From contig JAKULF010000007.1 in NCBI GenBank assembly GCA_022661535.1, forward strand, positions 1,922,001-1,986,000: a DNA stretch of 64,000 bases. Reading direction: 5' to 3'. Every line of letters starts with the position of its first letter. The first letter of the stretch is position 1. The notes under the pieces were generated by a model that was not told the origin of the DNA, did not search any database, and worked only from the letters and a program-made list of their open reading frames with translations. The stretch is from Eutypa lata. Lineage: Eukaryota; Ascomycota; Sordariomycetes; Xylariales; Diatrypaceae. Made by a program: the position numbers and the translations under genes. Shown here in pieces: positions 1 through 12,100 of the stretch.

Positions 1-113
1 ACTTTATACTCTTATCTACATGACGAGCATCTAGCACCATGTCCAAAGATTATGCCATGTTCCTATTACCGCTTCTCTATGATAGCGACAAGAACAAGAA
101 CTCTATAATATCT

Positions 114-1958
114 TCACACCTCTTCCTTGTGGTGGTGGGTACTGGGTGTCATGGCCGGTCCCCGCTGGCCTTCGACCCGCTGATCACAGGTAAGATTCCC
201 GCCGGTGCCACAAGGGGTTTCGTCACCGGGAACAATGCCATTCTTCTCTGCTAACATCCTCTTTCTCTTTGTTTTCTTCTTCGCATCCACCTTGTCTCTC
301 CATAGCTTTCCATAGCGAATGGTAAGCATCGTGCCTCCGGAAGCGGCCACTATGAAGAGCGCACTGATGGTTGAAAACCAACCTATGCCGATGGAATCTT
401 TAGCTGGTAATACTACTGCCATTCCCAAGCATCCGAACAGGTAGCGGATCACGTAGTTACCAGCAATCACCTCTCCACTCCGCCCTGGCATTACATCCAG
501 GCAATATGTGTTTAGGGAGGGGAAACAGAAAAGCTGTGCCATTCCCTGAAAAAACAGTACGATTACTGTCAGTGGAATACCACCCACCGCTTTCTCGACG
601 CACCACCCGTATAATAAAATGCATATAGGGATCACAATGCCCATGAACGGCAACGCCGATATCAATCGATCTTCCGGGATGCGCACCCCGCGCTTCTTAA
701 TATACTTTTTCACAATGTGGTCAGCATATCGACCACCGAAGAAGGTTCCTGTTAAGTAGCCGCAGCCCGGTGCGAGATAGAATAGGCCACCCTGCATCGG
801 CGTCGTAAGGTTGTAACGCGGGTTTAGGACGTAGCGTATCGGTGTAAGTAGACTATACATATTCCACACGAGAGACGAGCTCGAAAGGCCGATGAGTAGA
901 AGGTTCGGGTACTCGTACAGTCGGATTACCCGCCATGGGTTGATCATCGGCCACAGGATCTTGGCCTTGTTGATGCCGCTATGCCCCACGAGATCGTCTA
1001 TCCTCTTGTGATAGATGGTCTCTGGGAGGATGAAGTAAGTTCCTATGAGGGCGACGCCTGCCAGCGCTGTCTGTAGCCAGAAGATTACCCGCCATGACAC
1101 GTAGGTGACGATGATACCTCCGAGAAATGGTCCAAAGGCTGGGCCTACCAACGTTCCGGACATGAACCATCCGGTCGCTGTTCCTCGCTCCACTGGCTTG
1201 TAGATATCACTATGGGCTAGTTAGACGAGCTGCAACAATGGTGGGGTGCGGCGTTATACCTTATGACAGCAGAGCCTATCAGAAGAAATGATGTCCCTTC
1301 AAAAGCCGTCAAAATACGAAACACAACGAACGATGCAAGGTTGGGCCCCAGCGCGGTTCCGATGCTGCTTGCAAGAAAACCAACTGCAGTCACCATTGTT
1401 ATCTAGACCAGACCGAAGTCATCAGCACTGATCTTCATCACGATGCATCCGAGCTTATGGATGTACGATAGGGCGGTAATCGCTTACTATTCTCCTCCCA
1501 TACACTTGACTAAGTGGACCCCATAACATCGGGGACAAGCCCATGAACAACATGTACAGCGCATTGACGATGTTGATGACGGAGCCATTGGTATTATACT
1601 CTTTAGCAACCTCAGGAGTGGCAGCAAGCACAGAGGTGCTCGATATCGGTGCTAGGAATGCGCAGTACGAGACCAGGACGACAATGACGGACTTCCGCGC
1701 CGGCGAATAGCGGTCGTAGAAGTCGTCTGGGATCTGGACAATTGAACTGGTGGGTTCCATTACGGCGTCCGGTCCCATCGAGTGGCGAGTTGAATAGCGG
1801 TCCAGCTCATTCTCCTCCATATCTATACGGACCGAGTCCACCTCGCCGTCGTGAGACGACGAGTCGCTGGCCTGGCCATTGTCGCTTATGTGGGAGCGCA
1901 CGCTCGGCTGGCGCGAGCTGGCGGAGGTGGTGTCACGCTTTTCCTTAGTTTCAGACAT
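114..1958 (-). CDS. MFS multidrug transporter, DHA1/QDR-like (3 exons)
   Basis: Predicted plasma-membrane proton antiporter of the major facilitator superfamily, 12-TM DHA1 drug-efflux group. Spliced from exons 1958-1488, 1402-1260 and 1209-114; phases close to give 569 residues. The first ~85 residues are a hydrophilic Ser/Glu-rich cytosolic tail. TM1 begins near the sequence RKSVIVVLVSYCAFLAP, and the loop 2-3 signature reads WGPLSQVYGRR. The second exon restores a membrane segment ending SDIYKPVERGTATGW, and the DHA1 motif-C-like GPAFGPFLGG follows. The segment NTYCLDVMPGRSGEVIAGNY is, from family knowledge, typical of fungal QDR-type multidrug carriers. The C-terminus is a Lys/Arg-rich tail. 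The start is the first ATG upstream of the tail. The substrate cannot be read from sequence; spermidine, azole or organic-acid export are all possible. No biosynthetic genes are adjacent. Family assignment is firm, subfamily moderately so. Confidence 0.9.
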
Positions 1959-4895
1959 TATGGATAGCGGTTTTCTATGTCGGTTGGTATATTTATGACA
2001 CTACTAAGAGCAGTGATAAGGGTATCATTATATACAAGAAAGAGCAAACTTTGAAAGCGAGATAGTTAACACCCAGCAGCTGGACATGCGGCAGCTTATC
2101 TGTATAATATGAATACACCAGGATGAGAGTCCTGCGAAACCAGGAGAGAAAAAAATTAAATAAAAAGTTGTCAAGCGAACAAATCAGATTCGAGCTTTGG
2201 TATATAACATGGAATTATAGTCCTTGATGAATCAACCGTAGAAGTGACGATGAGAAAGGATACGACGTTGAAAGTAGCGTCTGGGAAGGGGCCCGTCGCT
2301 TTTATTAGTCTGGCCTTCCGCATAAGATTTCTCTATACTAAGTACGTGAGTACCTACGCATTTGTGCCCTCCCATTTTGACTGCATCATATTGCCACATC
2401 CGGTTCCTCGATACAAGTATTTTTTTTCAACGAAATATCCACCGCTGTGGGCATTCAGGCACATCCTCTATTTTCTCCCAACGACTAGCACCAAGGTGGC
2501 CGAGTATCGGGGGGCAGATGGGAGGAGAAGCTTGGCTTGATAAGGCATAGCGACACCCACGAATTCCCGTTTAGGGCCTTGACGACTCCAGGTCCATATA
2601 CCGGTTACCGGCGCCTATGATCCCATTGGCGGGTTTGGGGCAACCGAAAGAAAAAAAGCTTTTATTTCTCCACGCGCTTTCGATCCAACTAGTATGTAAC
2701 TAGGTGAAGAGCCGACGAAGCGGGTTGACGGGAAGATAGGGGAATGTCTATATACATAGCCGAAGAACAACTGTCTACACTAGTTGATGTTTACTTATTA
2801 AGGTACGGAGACAGGTAATGCGCTTCTGATTCTGATGATAATGGTTATGTGTGGTATCAGCATCGCTGGCTGGCAGAATTCCCATGTGAATATGGTTGAA
2901 ACCATAGAGAAAAACCCTTTGAAGTAAGCCGGATATGTTGCCGACTCGAACAAAGATGGTACCCGGCTACGTTGAGATTTCGGGTATGTACACCGACGGT
3001 TATTTCCTCGTAATTATGGGGTCCTCGATCGGCATAACACCGATCGGTCGGCAGCGGGATAGGACCGATATTCGGTAACGATCACCCCCATCAACATCCG
3101 CTTAAACCAAATACCGACAAGTAGCAGAACAGCAATATATTAGTAGAACAAAGAATCACTGGTTCATTGCCCGATTCTGTTCGTGCCTTTGACCTGGAGG
3201 GCATCCCCATTACGGGTATCGGCTTAAGGGTGGGTTGCTAGCTAAAGGAATATTCTGTCGGTCTGTTTGCCTGCACTATGGGCATTACATTACATGAATG
3301 ACTCGGCTCGAAATGCACGGCCACTAGTTAACTGCCCTACAATCTCTACTATCTACTCCATGCATAGGTATAGGTGACTCTTCAGCGGTGGTCTTCCGAA
3401 CTACGGCATCTTTGACACATCTCGTCCGGTCCAGGCTGCTGGGGTTCACATCCCCCACATATTACATATTTGCCTCTAGATCTACCGACAGCTCAGATGC
3501 AGTGCTACGTTTCATGCTTCATGGGTTTGGGCTCGGGCCATCGCGATCGTTATCCCATATACAAGGACCGTAGATCGCATCTAATCTTCATACACACTGG
3601 GTAGGAGTGACCAAATCCCCGGGAATTGTCAGCTTAGATTAGAGCGCCATGTTCATAACTTTAAAATACCTGGAAGATATCGGCCGGTGTTGAACTACAT
3701 AGATACCAACCATCATCTCACCCGTGTACTGCAGCATTGGACAACTTCTGTATATCATCGCTACCTAGAGTGGTAGATATATAGTGAGGGTAAGTTTGAT
3801 CGTGCGTGCATACTTTTTGAGAAAGGGAAGGCCATAGATTCAAGGATGGTGACTAACGATGGAGGCTTCAATTGGTTTTGTTAAGTGAGTTTAGCCCAGC
3901 TATACTAGCAATACTGGTTGCTTCTGAGATCGTACTACACATTTCTGTGCCTAGGCCAGGCGCTTTTTCTGCTACCTAATCAAGAAGCGGGATTGCCATC
4001 ATCAGCTCCTTCACGTTTTCCTATACGTCGGCGAAGCTGCCTGTCCTACTTTGAAAGTATTGACTACCGCCTAAAGGAACATTAAGCGGATATATGCCAC
4101 TGCCTACTGACCTAGCAACAGCAATATAAAGCATTCAATATTCCTTGTGGTCGATTTGCAAAGCTGACATACACAATAGACAAACGCCATAGCACCTGAA
4201 TATTACGAAGCCCGAACTTCGGCTGCCTGATAGCCGGCTTCGGATACTGATGATATAGTGAAAAGGATATGAGCTGTTGAAAATCTTGACGAGTAATAAC
4301 ATTGCAAAAATTTAGATATCCAACGCAGGGGCGGTGAAAGGGCCGCTGTCGAATGGCACTTTTCGCCAAATGGCTTGATCCGAAAACTACAAGCATCTAT
4401 GACTTGCCTAGCAGTTTCATGCTCGTCAAGATACGAGACTACTTCTTTTACTTATGAATTGAGAGTTATTTCTTATCGAACTCATGACTGCACGATTTGG
4501 AGATCCCCACGCCAACCCCTCAAAATGCCTTCAAACATGATTCGCGACGCACAGGTACAGAAGCCAAACTATGTTCATCCCTATTATTTCAACGCTTACT
4601 CCCGGGTACTCCCCCTTGCTTGTTACCATGTTACTTAGAGGATCGGGTTCTCATTAATGAACAACTCGAGGTTGATCTCATGAGATGGTGTTAGCATGAC
4701 ACTTAGCTATCTATGAATACGGCGTTGAAGTTGTCAGACATGTAAACCTTAATACTAGGGAGTATATTGGGGAAATGCCGAAATTTATTGCTACTCGATA
4801 CGAGTTCTATAAATAACGTTAATAGTCCTATTTATCCGAATTTGCTCCAGGTAATTGCGAATAACTCTAACCCCTAGCCCATAATCGTGCACCAG
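1959..4895. other. Intergenic spacer, no gene seen
   Basis: About 2.9 kb between two minus-strand genes. It contains only short open frames of under 100 codons with no recognisable protein features, no splice-compatible continuation and no codon bias. The 300 bases nearest 1958 should hold the promoter of the MFS gene. I see no tRNA, transposon termini or tandem repeat. Confidence 0.6.
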
Positions 4896-6274
4896 CTAGA
4901 AACCCTCGCCGAGGAGAACAGTCCTTCCACCGCCATACCACAACGTTCCAACGCGAACATCTAGGCCCTTCTCTTGACCAAGGACCCACTCACCGACGAA
5001 GTCTGCGTCGGACTTCCCCCATATCTCCGTCTCCAGCCAGTTGTTGATATCGTCGATTGCATCAACCCAGGCCTTCCTCTGCTCGGGGGTCGCGTGGTCC
5101 TCGTTAGACAGGAACCTACCCAGTGTGATATGCGCGCTAGGCACGATATATCGAGAGTCGACGGTCATACCTGCTTTCTGGGTGATGTCCCAGACGTCGC
5201 GTCTGACGTGGTGGTACGTGTACGGATCGCCTTGCTTGAGCACCTTCGCGGTGTCGGGCGCCGTAGGGGCAGGCGAGACTGCCGGCTCCCCGGACGCCGG
5301 CAGGAACGACAGAGCAAAGGCGGATAGGTCATGCGATACCATTGGCTTGACGAGCCGCGTCCGATGCTGGTAGGTGTAGTTCGCGACGGAAGGGATCGCG
5401 GATGCCAAGCTCGTCTTGATGGCTTCAATCTCCTCTGCGGTGCGCGAGTATGCGAGCTCGAGAGCCGTGATGTGCATTTGATATAGGGGCATCAGCCAGA
5501 CGCCTGCATACCACGTTAGTTGCACGATAGAACATAAACACATGTCCCATATAATGTATCTTGGTTATAGGAGCTATCATGGAGTTTGATCGCTTTATAC
5601 TATTGTTGCGCTAGCATATCCTATAGAACACAATATGTAAAGAAACTATCATCTCCTGCCTTGATATGAAATGCGGGCACAGTGCATTAGGATTCGTTTA
5701 CTTACTCGGTGCTACCAACTTTAACCTCCTCTGAATCTCCCCTGCTAGTCTGAGCACATGAATAGGCGGCCGACCCCAAAAGGTCATGCAATACCGTGGG
5801 TCTTTGAAGCCGGGCTCCAGGTGCGGATTTTCTAGGCGAAGCAGATAGGGGTCGATGATGAGCTCCTTGAAGTCAGAGGCTAGAAATTTATCCTTCTGCT
5901 GCGCATTGCGTCTGGTGCGATGGAGCGCATACAGGGACTGTATTTGTGTCTGGTATCCCCGGCATGTTAGCTTTTGCTTGGTAGGTTTTTCGTGTAACGC
6001 CGTGCTCGGAACATTCTACTTAAGTATAGCGGAGTCGGTCCCCAATCCTAAACCACTCCAGAGACCTTTCTCTCGGGGGACCACACACGCACGCCCCTTA
6101 CTATGGAAACGTAAAAAAAAAAAAGACTTTACAAGGAAAGGGGGGACACTCAACATGATCGTCATTGCAGGTCTCTATCAGAGCGTTGTAGGGGTTCTCG
6201 CCCGGCTTCAGCTTCACCCCGGTGAGGTCCTCCAACTTATTCTTAATGTCGGTACTTTCTAGAGCGGACCCCAT
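4896..6274 (-). CDS. 2H phosphoesterase / RNA-ligase-cyclic-phosphodiesterase-like protein (3 exons)
   Basis: Predicted member of the 2H phosphoesterase (LigT/CPDase-like) superfamily, whose members hydrolyse or ligate 2',3'-cyclic phosphate ends. Exons 6274-6155, 5949-5706 and 5503-4896 close in phase to 323 residues. Both hallmark HxT motifs are present: MHITALEL at about residue 135 and SAHITLGRF at about residue 247. They are ~110 residues apart, as expected for the two-lobed fold. The N-terminal segment (NPYNALIETCNDD, then HRTRRNAQQKDKFLA) resembles a fungus-specific subgroup of unknown substrate. The first intron uses a weak GTTGAG donor and both introns are ~200 nt, long for this window, so the exon 1/2 junction is the least certain part. 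There is no signal peptide, so it is probably cytosolic. The biochemical role (tRNA or cyclic-nucleotide metabolism) is inference only. Confidence 0.8.
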
Positions 6275-8504
6275 TTCTAGAGGCTAGGCTGACTGAACAG
6301 TAGACGGGATGTTTAAATTCTGAACAGAATATTTAGATGGTCGTTTTCGGACCGAGCGGATTCCAATGCCGTCTGATTCTGAAATAATGCTGGAGCGGTG
6401 TGCTTGGGGAAAGCTGAGGTTTGAGGAGGTCTTGTAAGTGCGGCTTTATGCCTACCAACTAGAGGCGGCTTGGCACACGTGGCTGTTGAAGGAATCTACA
6501 TAGACTACCTGTAACCCGTACCTAGTACCCCTATCCTATCTAGCTATAGGTTGTTCCTGAAATCTCACAATAAATTAGACTTCCCTGCCATAGGTCCTGA
6601 ATATGCACTAGAGTTAAGAAGGTTCTACCTTTCTGAAAACGATGTACTTTTTATTAATATACCTTAATTGTTTCCTCTAGTTAATGCTTCAAATAAGTCA
6701 TACTGTTGTAAAGCCTCAGCGAAGGCGCCATGACCGCCACAATAACGGATCTAGTAGCGCAACAAGGTAGGGTGGCTTATTGACCCCATAGCGCTAACCC
6801 AAACCTGTGATGCTAAGTAAGCAGGTGGGTGCTACCAACCTTATTACCTACAATCCGTTTAACTACCTGCCTACTTTCTTTCTTTTGCAACTGCCTCGTT
6901 TACAAGATTTGACGTGCCGCGACCGAAACCCTTGGAATATCCTAAGAGCCGAGTAGATTCAGATCAACGTTCCCTATATTCAATTTCATTGTGGGAAAAT
7001 ATGCCAATCATGACGTTCAGCTGTGTACTCACTCTCCCGATATGGGTCTGTTGACCAGCTTCCCCTACTTTCCTGGCTCGTGCCCAGATAGAGCAGCACT
7101 TACTCGTGCTCTCAAACTGGTTTCTTCAGACGGGTCATTTGCGACCAGGAAAACATGTGATGGGCAGCATGGTAGGCTAGTCATATATGAAGCTGTTGAT
7201 GCCTGATATTATATCATTTCCTTTGATCTAACTAACACAGAAATGTGGACGTTGAGACAAAGATACGTCTGACACCTTAACACTTAAGTCCAACTCCATG
7301 AGTCTAAGTGAAAGCCATCATGTCGCATCAGCTCATGATGTATCAGATATATGGCCGGGGATTCTCTAGGAGGATGCTCGCCCGTTTGTCTGCATACATT
7401 TAGTGATGCATATGCCAGCTATAAAGGGGAATCCGCTGTCATTTACCGCTTTTTAGTGTCCTGCTTTGTCAAGCCCCATCTATGGCTTGCAAGTGACAGA
7501 GCATTGCCTCCAAATGGAGGATTCTCTGCCTAAGAAGCAATGCCATCCGCCAGAAGCTCTGCCTTTGTTCATCCTAATGACACCAATTTATCTGCTTATG
7601 CCATGCAGGGGAAGCACATCCTTTAGCACATGCTTTTGTCTTAACTGAGCACGCCTGTTGCGGGTTTCATTAACCATGAAGGATACCTATACCCCCTACC
7701 AAGAGTTGGATACCTTAACAACTTTCAGGGTAGAAAGCCAGCACTATTTCTATGAGCCCTGAAGCTACGTTGTCAGTGGATATCAGCAGTGAATATTCAC
7801 TTGGTCTAGTGTGTTCACATGTTTCTAGGAGAGAATTGACTGGCCTAGTTCCGCTGGGCTTGCAAATTTGGCATATCGATTGGCATTAACAACGAGGACC
7901 ACTCATTGAGCCAGTGTCATCTTCGAGACTGATCTATGCTGTCAGGTCTGTAACGTCCCTTGTATTGTTTGCCGGATGTTACGCTCTGCTCAGTTCTATA
8001 ATACGGCGCATAACTGGTTGCCTCATATGCGTTAGGCAATCAGGTTCTCTGGACTGAGCCTAGAGTGGCATGCTTGGTCTGAATGCCTGGTCTGGAATTC
8101 GAGCCTGCGTGAGAGCCATCAACTTTTTAGTCGCAGCTTGTTGCTAGCATGACAACACACAACCCGGATCTAACCTGGCATACTACTTACTCTCCGAATA
8201 GGGAGTTCTCATCCTCAGTCCTAGTATCACGCGGTAGTTGCCCATTCTACTACGTATACTCCATATCGCCTCCAGAGAACAAGGTAGTAATTACCCAGAA
8301 GAAGAGTCCAGCGCCTGTCTTCACCTCTTCTGCAATACAGGCAGTAGAACCTTCTCCTCTGGCGACGATTATGGGCTCCGTTGTCTGCTTTGATGTTTAC
8401 TCCTTGCTGTACTGAAATAAAGGTCAACACGCCCCTGGACGGTTGATGTCACTGGCTATCCTCCCGGAACAGGGCTGGTAGTGATAGCTGTTCAGTCCCT
8501 GCAC
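6275..8504. other. Intergenic spacer, no gene seen
   Basis: About 2.2 kb with only short unconvincing open frames (the longest, near 7000-7650, are 60-70 codons). No protein family, RNA gene or mobile-element end is recognisable. The first few hundred bases are the likely promoter of the phosphoesterase gene. Confidence 0.55.
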
Positions 8505-8642
8505 CGGCCACGGCCCCGAGGCCATCGGCCACGCCGGATCGGCCACAGCCCCGAAGTAATCAGCCACCGCCGGATCGGACACGGCCCCGAGGTCATCGGC
8601 TGCCCACCGGCCACACCCACCGGCCACGCTCATCGGCCACGC
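8505..8642. repeat. 35-36 bp GC-rich tandem repeat
   Basis: Two nearly complete units lie head to tail (8505-8539 and 8540-8575). A third partial unit (8576 to about 8604) follows, then shorter degenerate copies of the core CATCGGCCACGC up to 8642. Each unit carries CGGCCACGGCCCCGA followed by CATCGGCCACGCCGGAT with point differences. The block is strongly C/G-rich against an AT-richer background and ends about 520 bp before the DNMT5 start codon. It has no convincing reading frame. It could be a minisatellite or a repeated regulatory site. Confidence 0.8.
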
Positions 8643-9162
8643 TTGATACTTTACATTGTACAGCTAATTACCTTTCCCAATTAGGGCTACTGATTGTTTT
8701 GATTAGCCCTAGACCAGACACGAAAAACTTTTCCATTTTGGCTTTGTACTTCTGCACACATTACACCCTCCACCTTACATTCCTTATTTCTCACTGTTTA
8801 CTTTTCTGCACCTGCAAAACCTGACCTTCTTTCTCACTATCTTTTTGGTGAAGATTGCTGGTTTTCATCTTGCAAATCGCAGCAAAGCATCCGAGAAATT
8901 TTCTACTTATTGATTTCTACTGGCCTTTCCTTACCTACACCTATTCAGGTTCATCCTCTTCAAGAGGTGACCTCAATTTGGTGCAGCCCAGGACTTGCAC
9001 TTGCAAACTACGAACTCTAGATTTTCTGCAATCATCCTCTGTAACCCCCCTCATCCATCATCATCTTCTTCCGCCACCTTCTATTCCTAGTGCTACTATC
9101 TACCTATCACACCTTCTGTCATTTGGGGCTTGTTTCCCTGCATTTCATCACACCACCTGGCG
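8643..9162 (+). promoter_or_regulatory. Presumed promoter/5' leader of the DNMT5 gene
   Basis: This is the 520 bp between the GC-rich tandem repeat and the DNMT5 ATG. From about 8750 the plus strand is strongly pyrimidine-rich with many TTC, CTT and CACC tracts, a composition common in 5' leaders of highly transcribed fungal genes. No definite TATA box or named factor site can be assigned. Confidence 0.4.
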
Positions 9163-12100
9163 ATGCCGCCCAAAAGACAGAAGCCTGCACAGGTTAGCAA
9201 CGGCCAGGCCTCTGAGCCTGAGCCGTCTGCAAAGGCTAGCAGCAGTAGTAGTCATTGGCAAGCTGGTGCCTCTTCTGATGTTACCTGTGGAGACAAGCGC
9301 AAGAGCCCTGATGAGGACTCTAACTACGAACAACCTGAAGACGCCTCTGACTCAGAGCATTACGTTATCAGCAAGCCCAAGCGACAAAAGGCTGGTGCGA
9401 AAAAGGCGGCAGTACGCAAGCCTACAGCACCCAAGCCTTCTGCAACCAAGCCTGCTGCACCCAAGCCTTCTGCAACCAAGCCTGCTGCAACCAAGCCTGC
9501 TGCACCCAAGCCTGCGGCACCCAAGCCCACAACGAAACAGCCTGCAGCGCAAAAGCCTGCAGCTTCCGCTCCTACCAGCAGAACATCTAACAACGGTATC
9601 AACGGTAGTGCTAATGGCAGTACCGACAATGAAGCAAATGGGCATGCCGATAACAAAGTCGACACCACAGGTATTGACCGATCCCTTCCGCCCATAACTA
9701 ATGTTGAGGAAGCATTTCAAGACCTCGTCCAGAATAAGCCAAAGACAGCCTTAGATGAGCTTGCAGTGGCAGGAGGATTCAAGATTCGAGTAGCCACCAT
9801 GTGCTCGGGCACTGATGCACCTATTTTTGCGCTAGAGCTCATCAACAAGGCTTTTACGACATCTAATCCCAATCACCATCACCTTTTAGAGATTGAGCAT
9901 GTGTTCAGCGTCGAGAATGTCGATTGGAAGGCGGCCTTCATCCACCGGAATGCAAGTAGCATGGTTTTCAGTGATGTTCGGGATTTCGGAAGTGAACAGA
10001 GTGAAGCGTATGTTCATTATTTTACTTTATCTTGCTTGTTCTATTACTAACCGTATCTTATAGGTTGACTGCACTTGGATCTTTAGAAAAAATCCCGGCT
10101 GGAATTGATGTTCTCATCGCTGGTACACCATGTGTTGACTTTTCGTCACTTAACGGCAACAAGCAAAGCGACTTCAGCAAAGATGTCGGAGAGGAGTTGG
10201 GGGGTCTTTTCAAAGCCCACTTCCGAGAGAAATATCCTGACAAAAAGTCACTCGAGCCTCTTTTCACAGCTGTCAAAGAGTGGATGGAGAAGGAATGCTC
10301 GAACAAGCTCAAGGATCAAGGACCATCAGCTGGCGCATTTTTTGCGATGCTGAACTATACCCGGGTCCATAGACCCAAGTTTGTCATGCTTGAGAACGTC
10401 GTGAATGCCCCTTGGAATCATATGACCCATGCCTGGTTTCCAAGCATTGGCTACATGGCCAGTTCTATCCGCCTAGATTCGAAGGATTACTATATCCCCC
10501 AAACTCGGACAAGACATTATTTGCTCGCGATTGATTGCGAAAGATTCTCGGAAGATGCTGCTCAGAACATTTTGAACAGTTGGACGACTGAATTCAAGAT
10601 GTACGCGCGAAAGGCATCGGCTCCTGTGGATCACTGGCTATTGTCAAGCACGGACCCCTTGACCGAACTGGCGCGGCAAGATGAAGAGGCAAGGCTCCTT
10701 GACAAGAAGCGCCGCGAAAAAGTATCTTGGACTCAAAGCCGACGACGCCATTTACGATCACGTAGAGAAAAAGGCCTCGGTCATTCTAGACCTTTAATGA
10801 AATGGACAGAAGCCGGCAGCAGTAAACCACACGACCGGTTTGATAAAATACTGGTCAATGGCCAACCATCCCGAGTTCTTGATTGCATCGAGATTTACTA
10901 TCTTGATGGCATCGACAATGCTCGTCAAAAGCCACACTCAGACCAGCTGTTCTACTACGACATTATGTTCAAGACCAGAGTGCTTGATCTTAGTCAGAAC
11001 GTGGACCGGAGTGCAGGCAGTGCTCCCTTTGGGATCATCGGTTGCGTTACACCTGATGGCATCCCCTTTCTCACATATCAGGCCAGGATTCTTACAGGAT
11101 ATGAGGCGTTGCAGTTGCAGGGTCTTCCCATCCATCGAATAAACTTCTCAAGAGAAGACCAAGAGTCACTGCGAGATCTTGCCGGAAACGCCATGACCGT
11201 AACAGTTGTCGGCACAGCTCTTGTGGCGCTCTTTACTTCCGCGCACAGTGCTTGCAAAACAGACACTGAGCAATTTTTCCCAGCAATTAAATCGTACCAA
11301 TCAAGCAGTGCTTTGCAGCATCGCATCTGCAATACGGCCGGGGATATTTCAGAGGAGTGTATGGACATGGAATCAAGTTTTACCTTAGACTATACATCAG
11401 GTCTAGTTCGGTCTTCAGTTCCTGAGCTGGTGAAGAACTTCCGCCGATATTGCTACTGCAACGGGGTGGCCAAATATAGCACTAATACCTTCAAGAAGTG
11501 CAAACATTGCGGTATCATCCGCTGTGTGCAGTGTTATGGAAACCCGCCTCATAATTTCCAAGACGTCACCGGTCCTAGCTCGCCTCGACTTCCCGGCGAA
11601 GCAGCCCTAGAGTTCATGTCTATACTTCCCAGTATAATTACGGATCTCATCCATCTGCCTCCAACTTCCAAGAAGGCCTGCACTGTTCTTTCGGACGTAC
11701 TCTCAGAGGTCCAGGAATCCCTTCTAGCTGCAGAATTCTATTACCAGCAAGTACATGTGACGGAGGTCATCACAGTTTGCTATGCTGCAGCAGATTCTTT
11801 TGAGCTCAAAGTTACGCTGTCTGAGAAAGAAGTAACTTGGGATTTGTACCTCATCCCTTCAACAGAACTTGGGAAGAAAGTCCTGAGTGGTGCTCTCAGT
11901 AAAAGGGCTGATGACCCCTATGTTTTGCTGCAGCCTTTCGCGCGCGCTACTGTCGATTCAACTGCTGACACTCTGGTCCCGACCAGAGATATGTGGAAAT
12001 TCTGGAGCTATGCATATGAGAGTGTCACATTTATTGCAATGAGAACCGTCGTCGAGGAAGCTGGAGTGCCTGACAAGGGCTACCTAACAATAGCTCTCTC

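Noticed and set aside
2497..2525. tRNA-like word CAAGGTGGCCGAGTATCGG, with a similar one near 56170
   Set aside because: Resembles a D-arm of a serine/leucine tRNA, but no acceptor stem, anticodon arm or T-arm can be drawn around it.
5855..6262. 135-codon plus-strand frame
   Set aside because: Antisense to exons 1 and 2 of the phosphoesterase gene, which have coherent motifs and splice sites.
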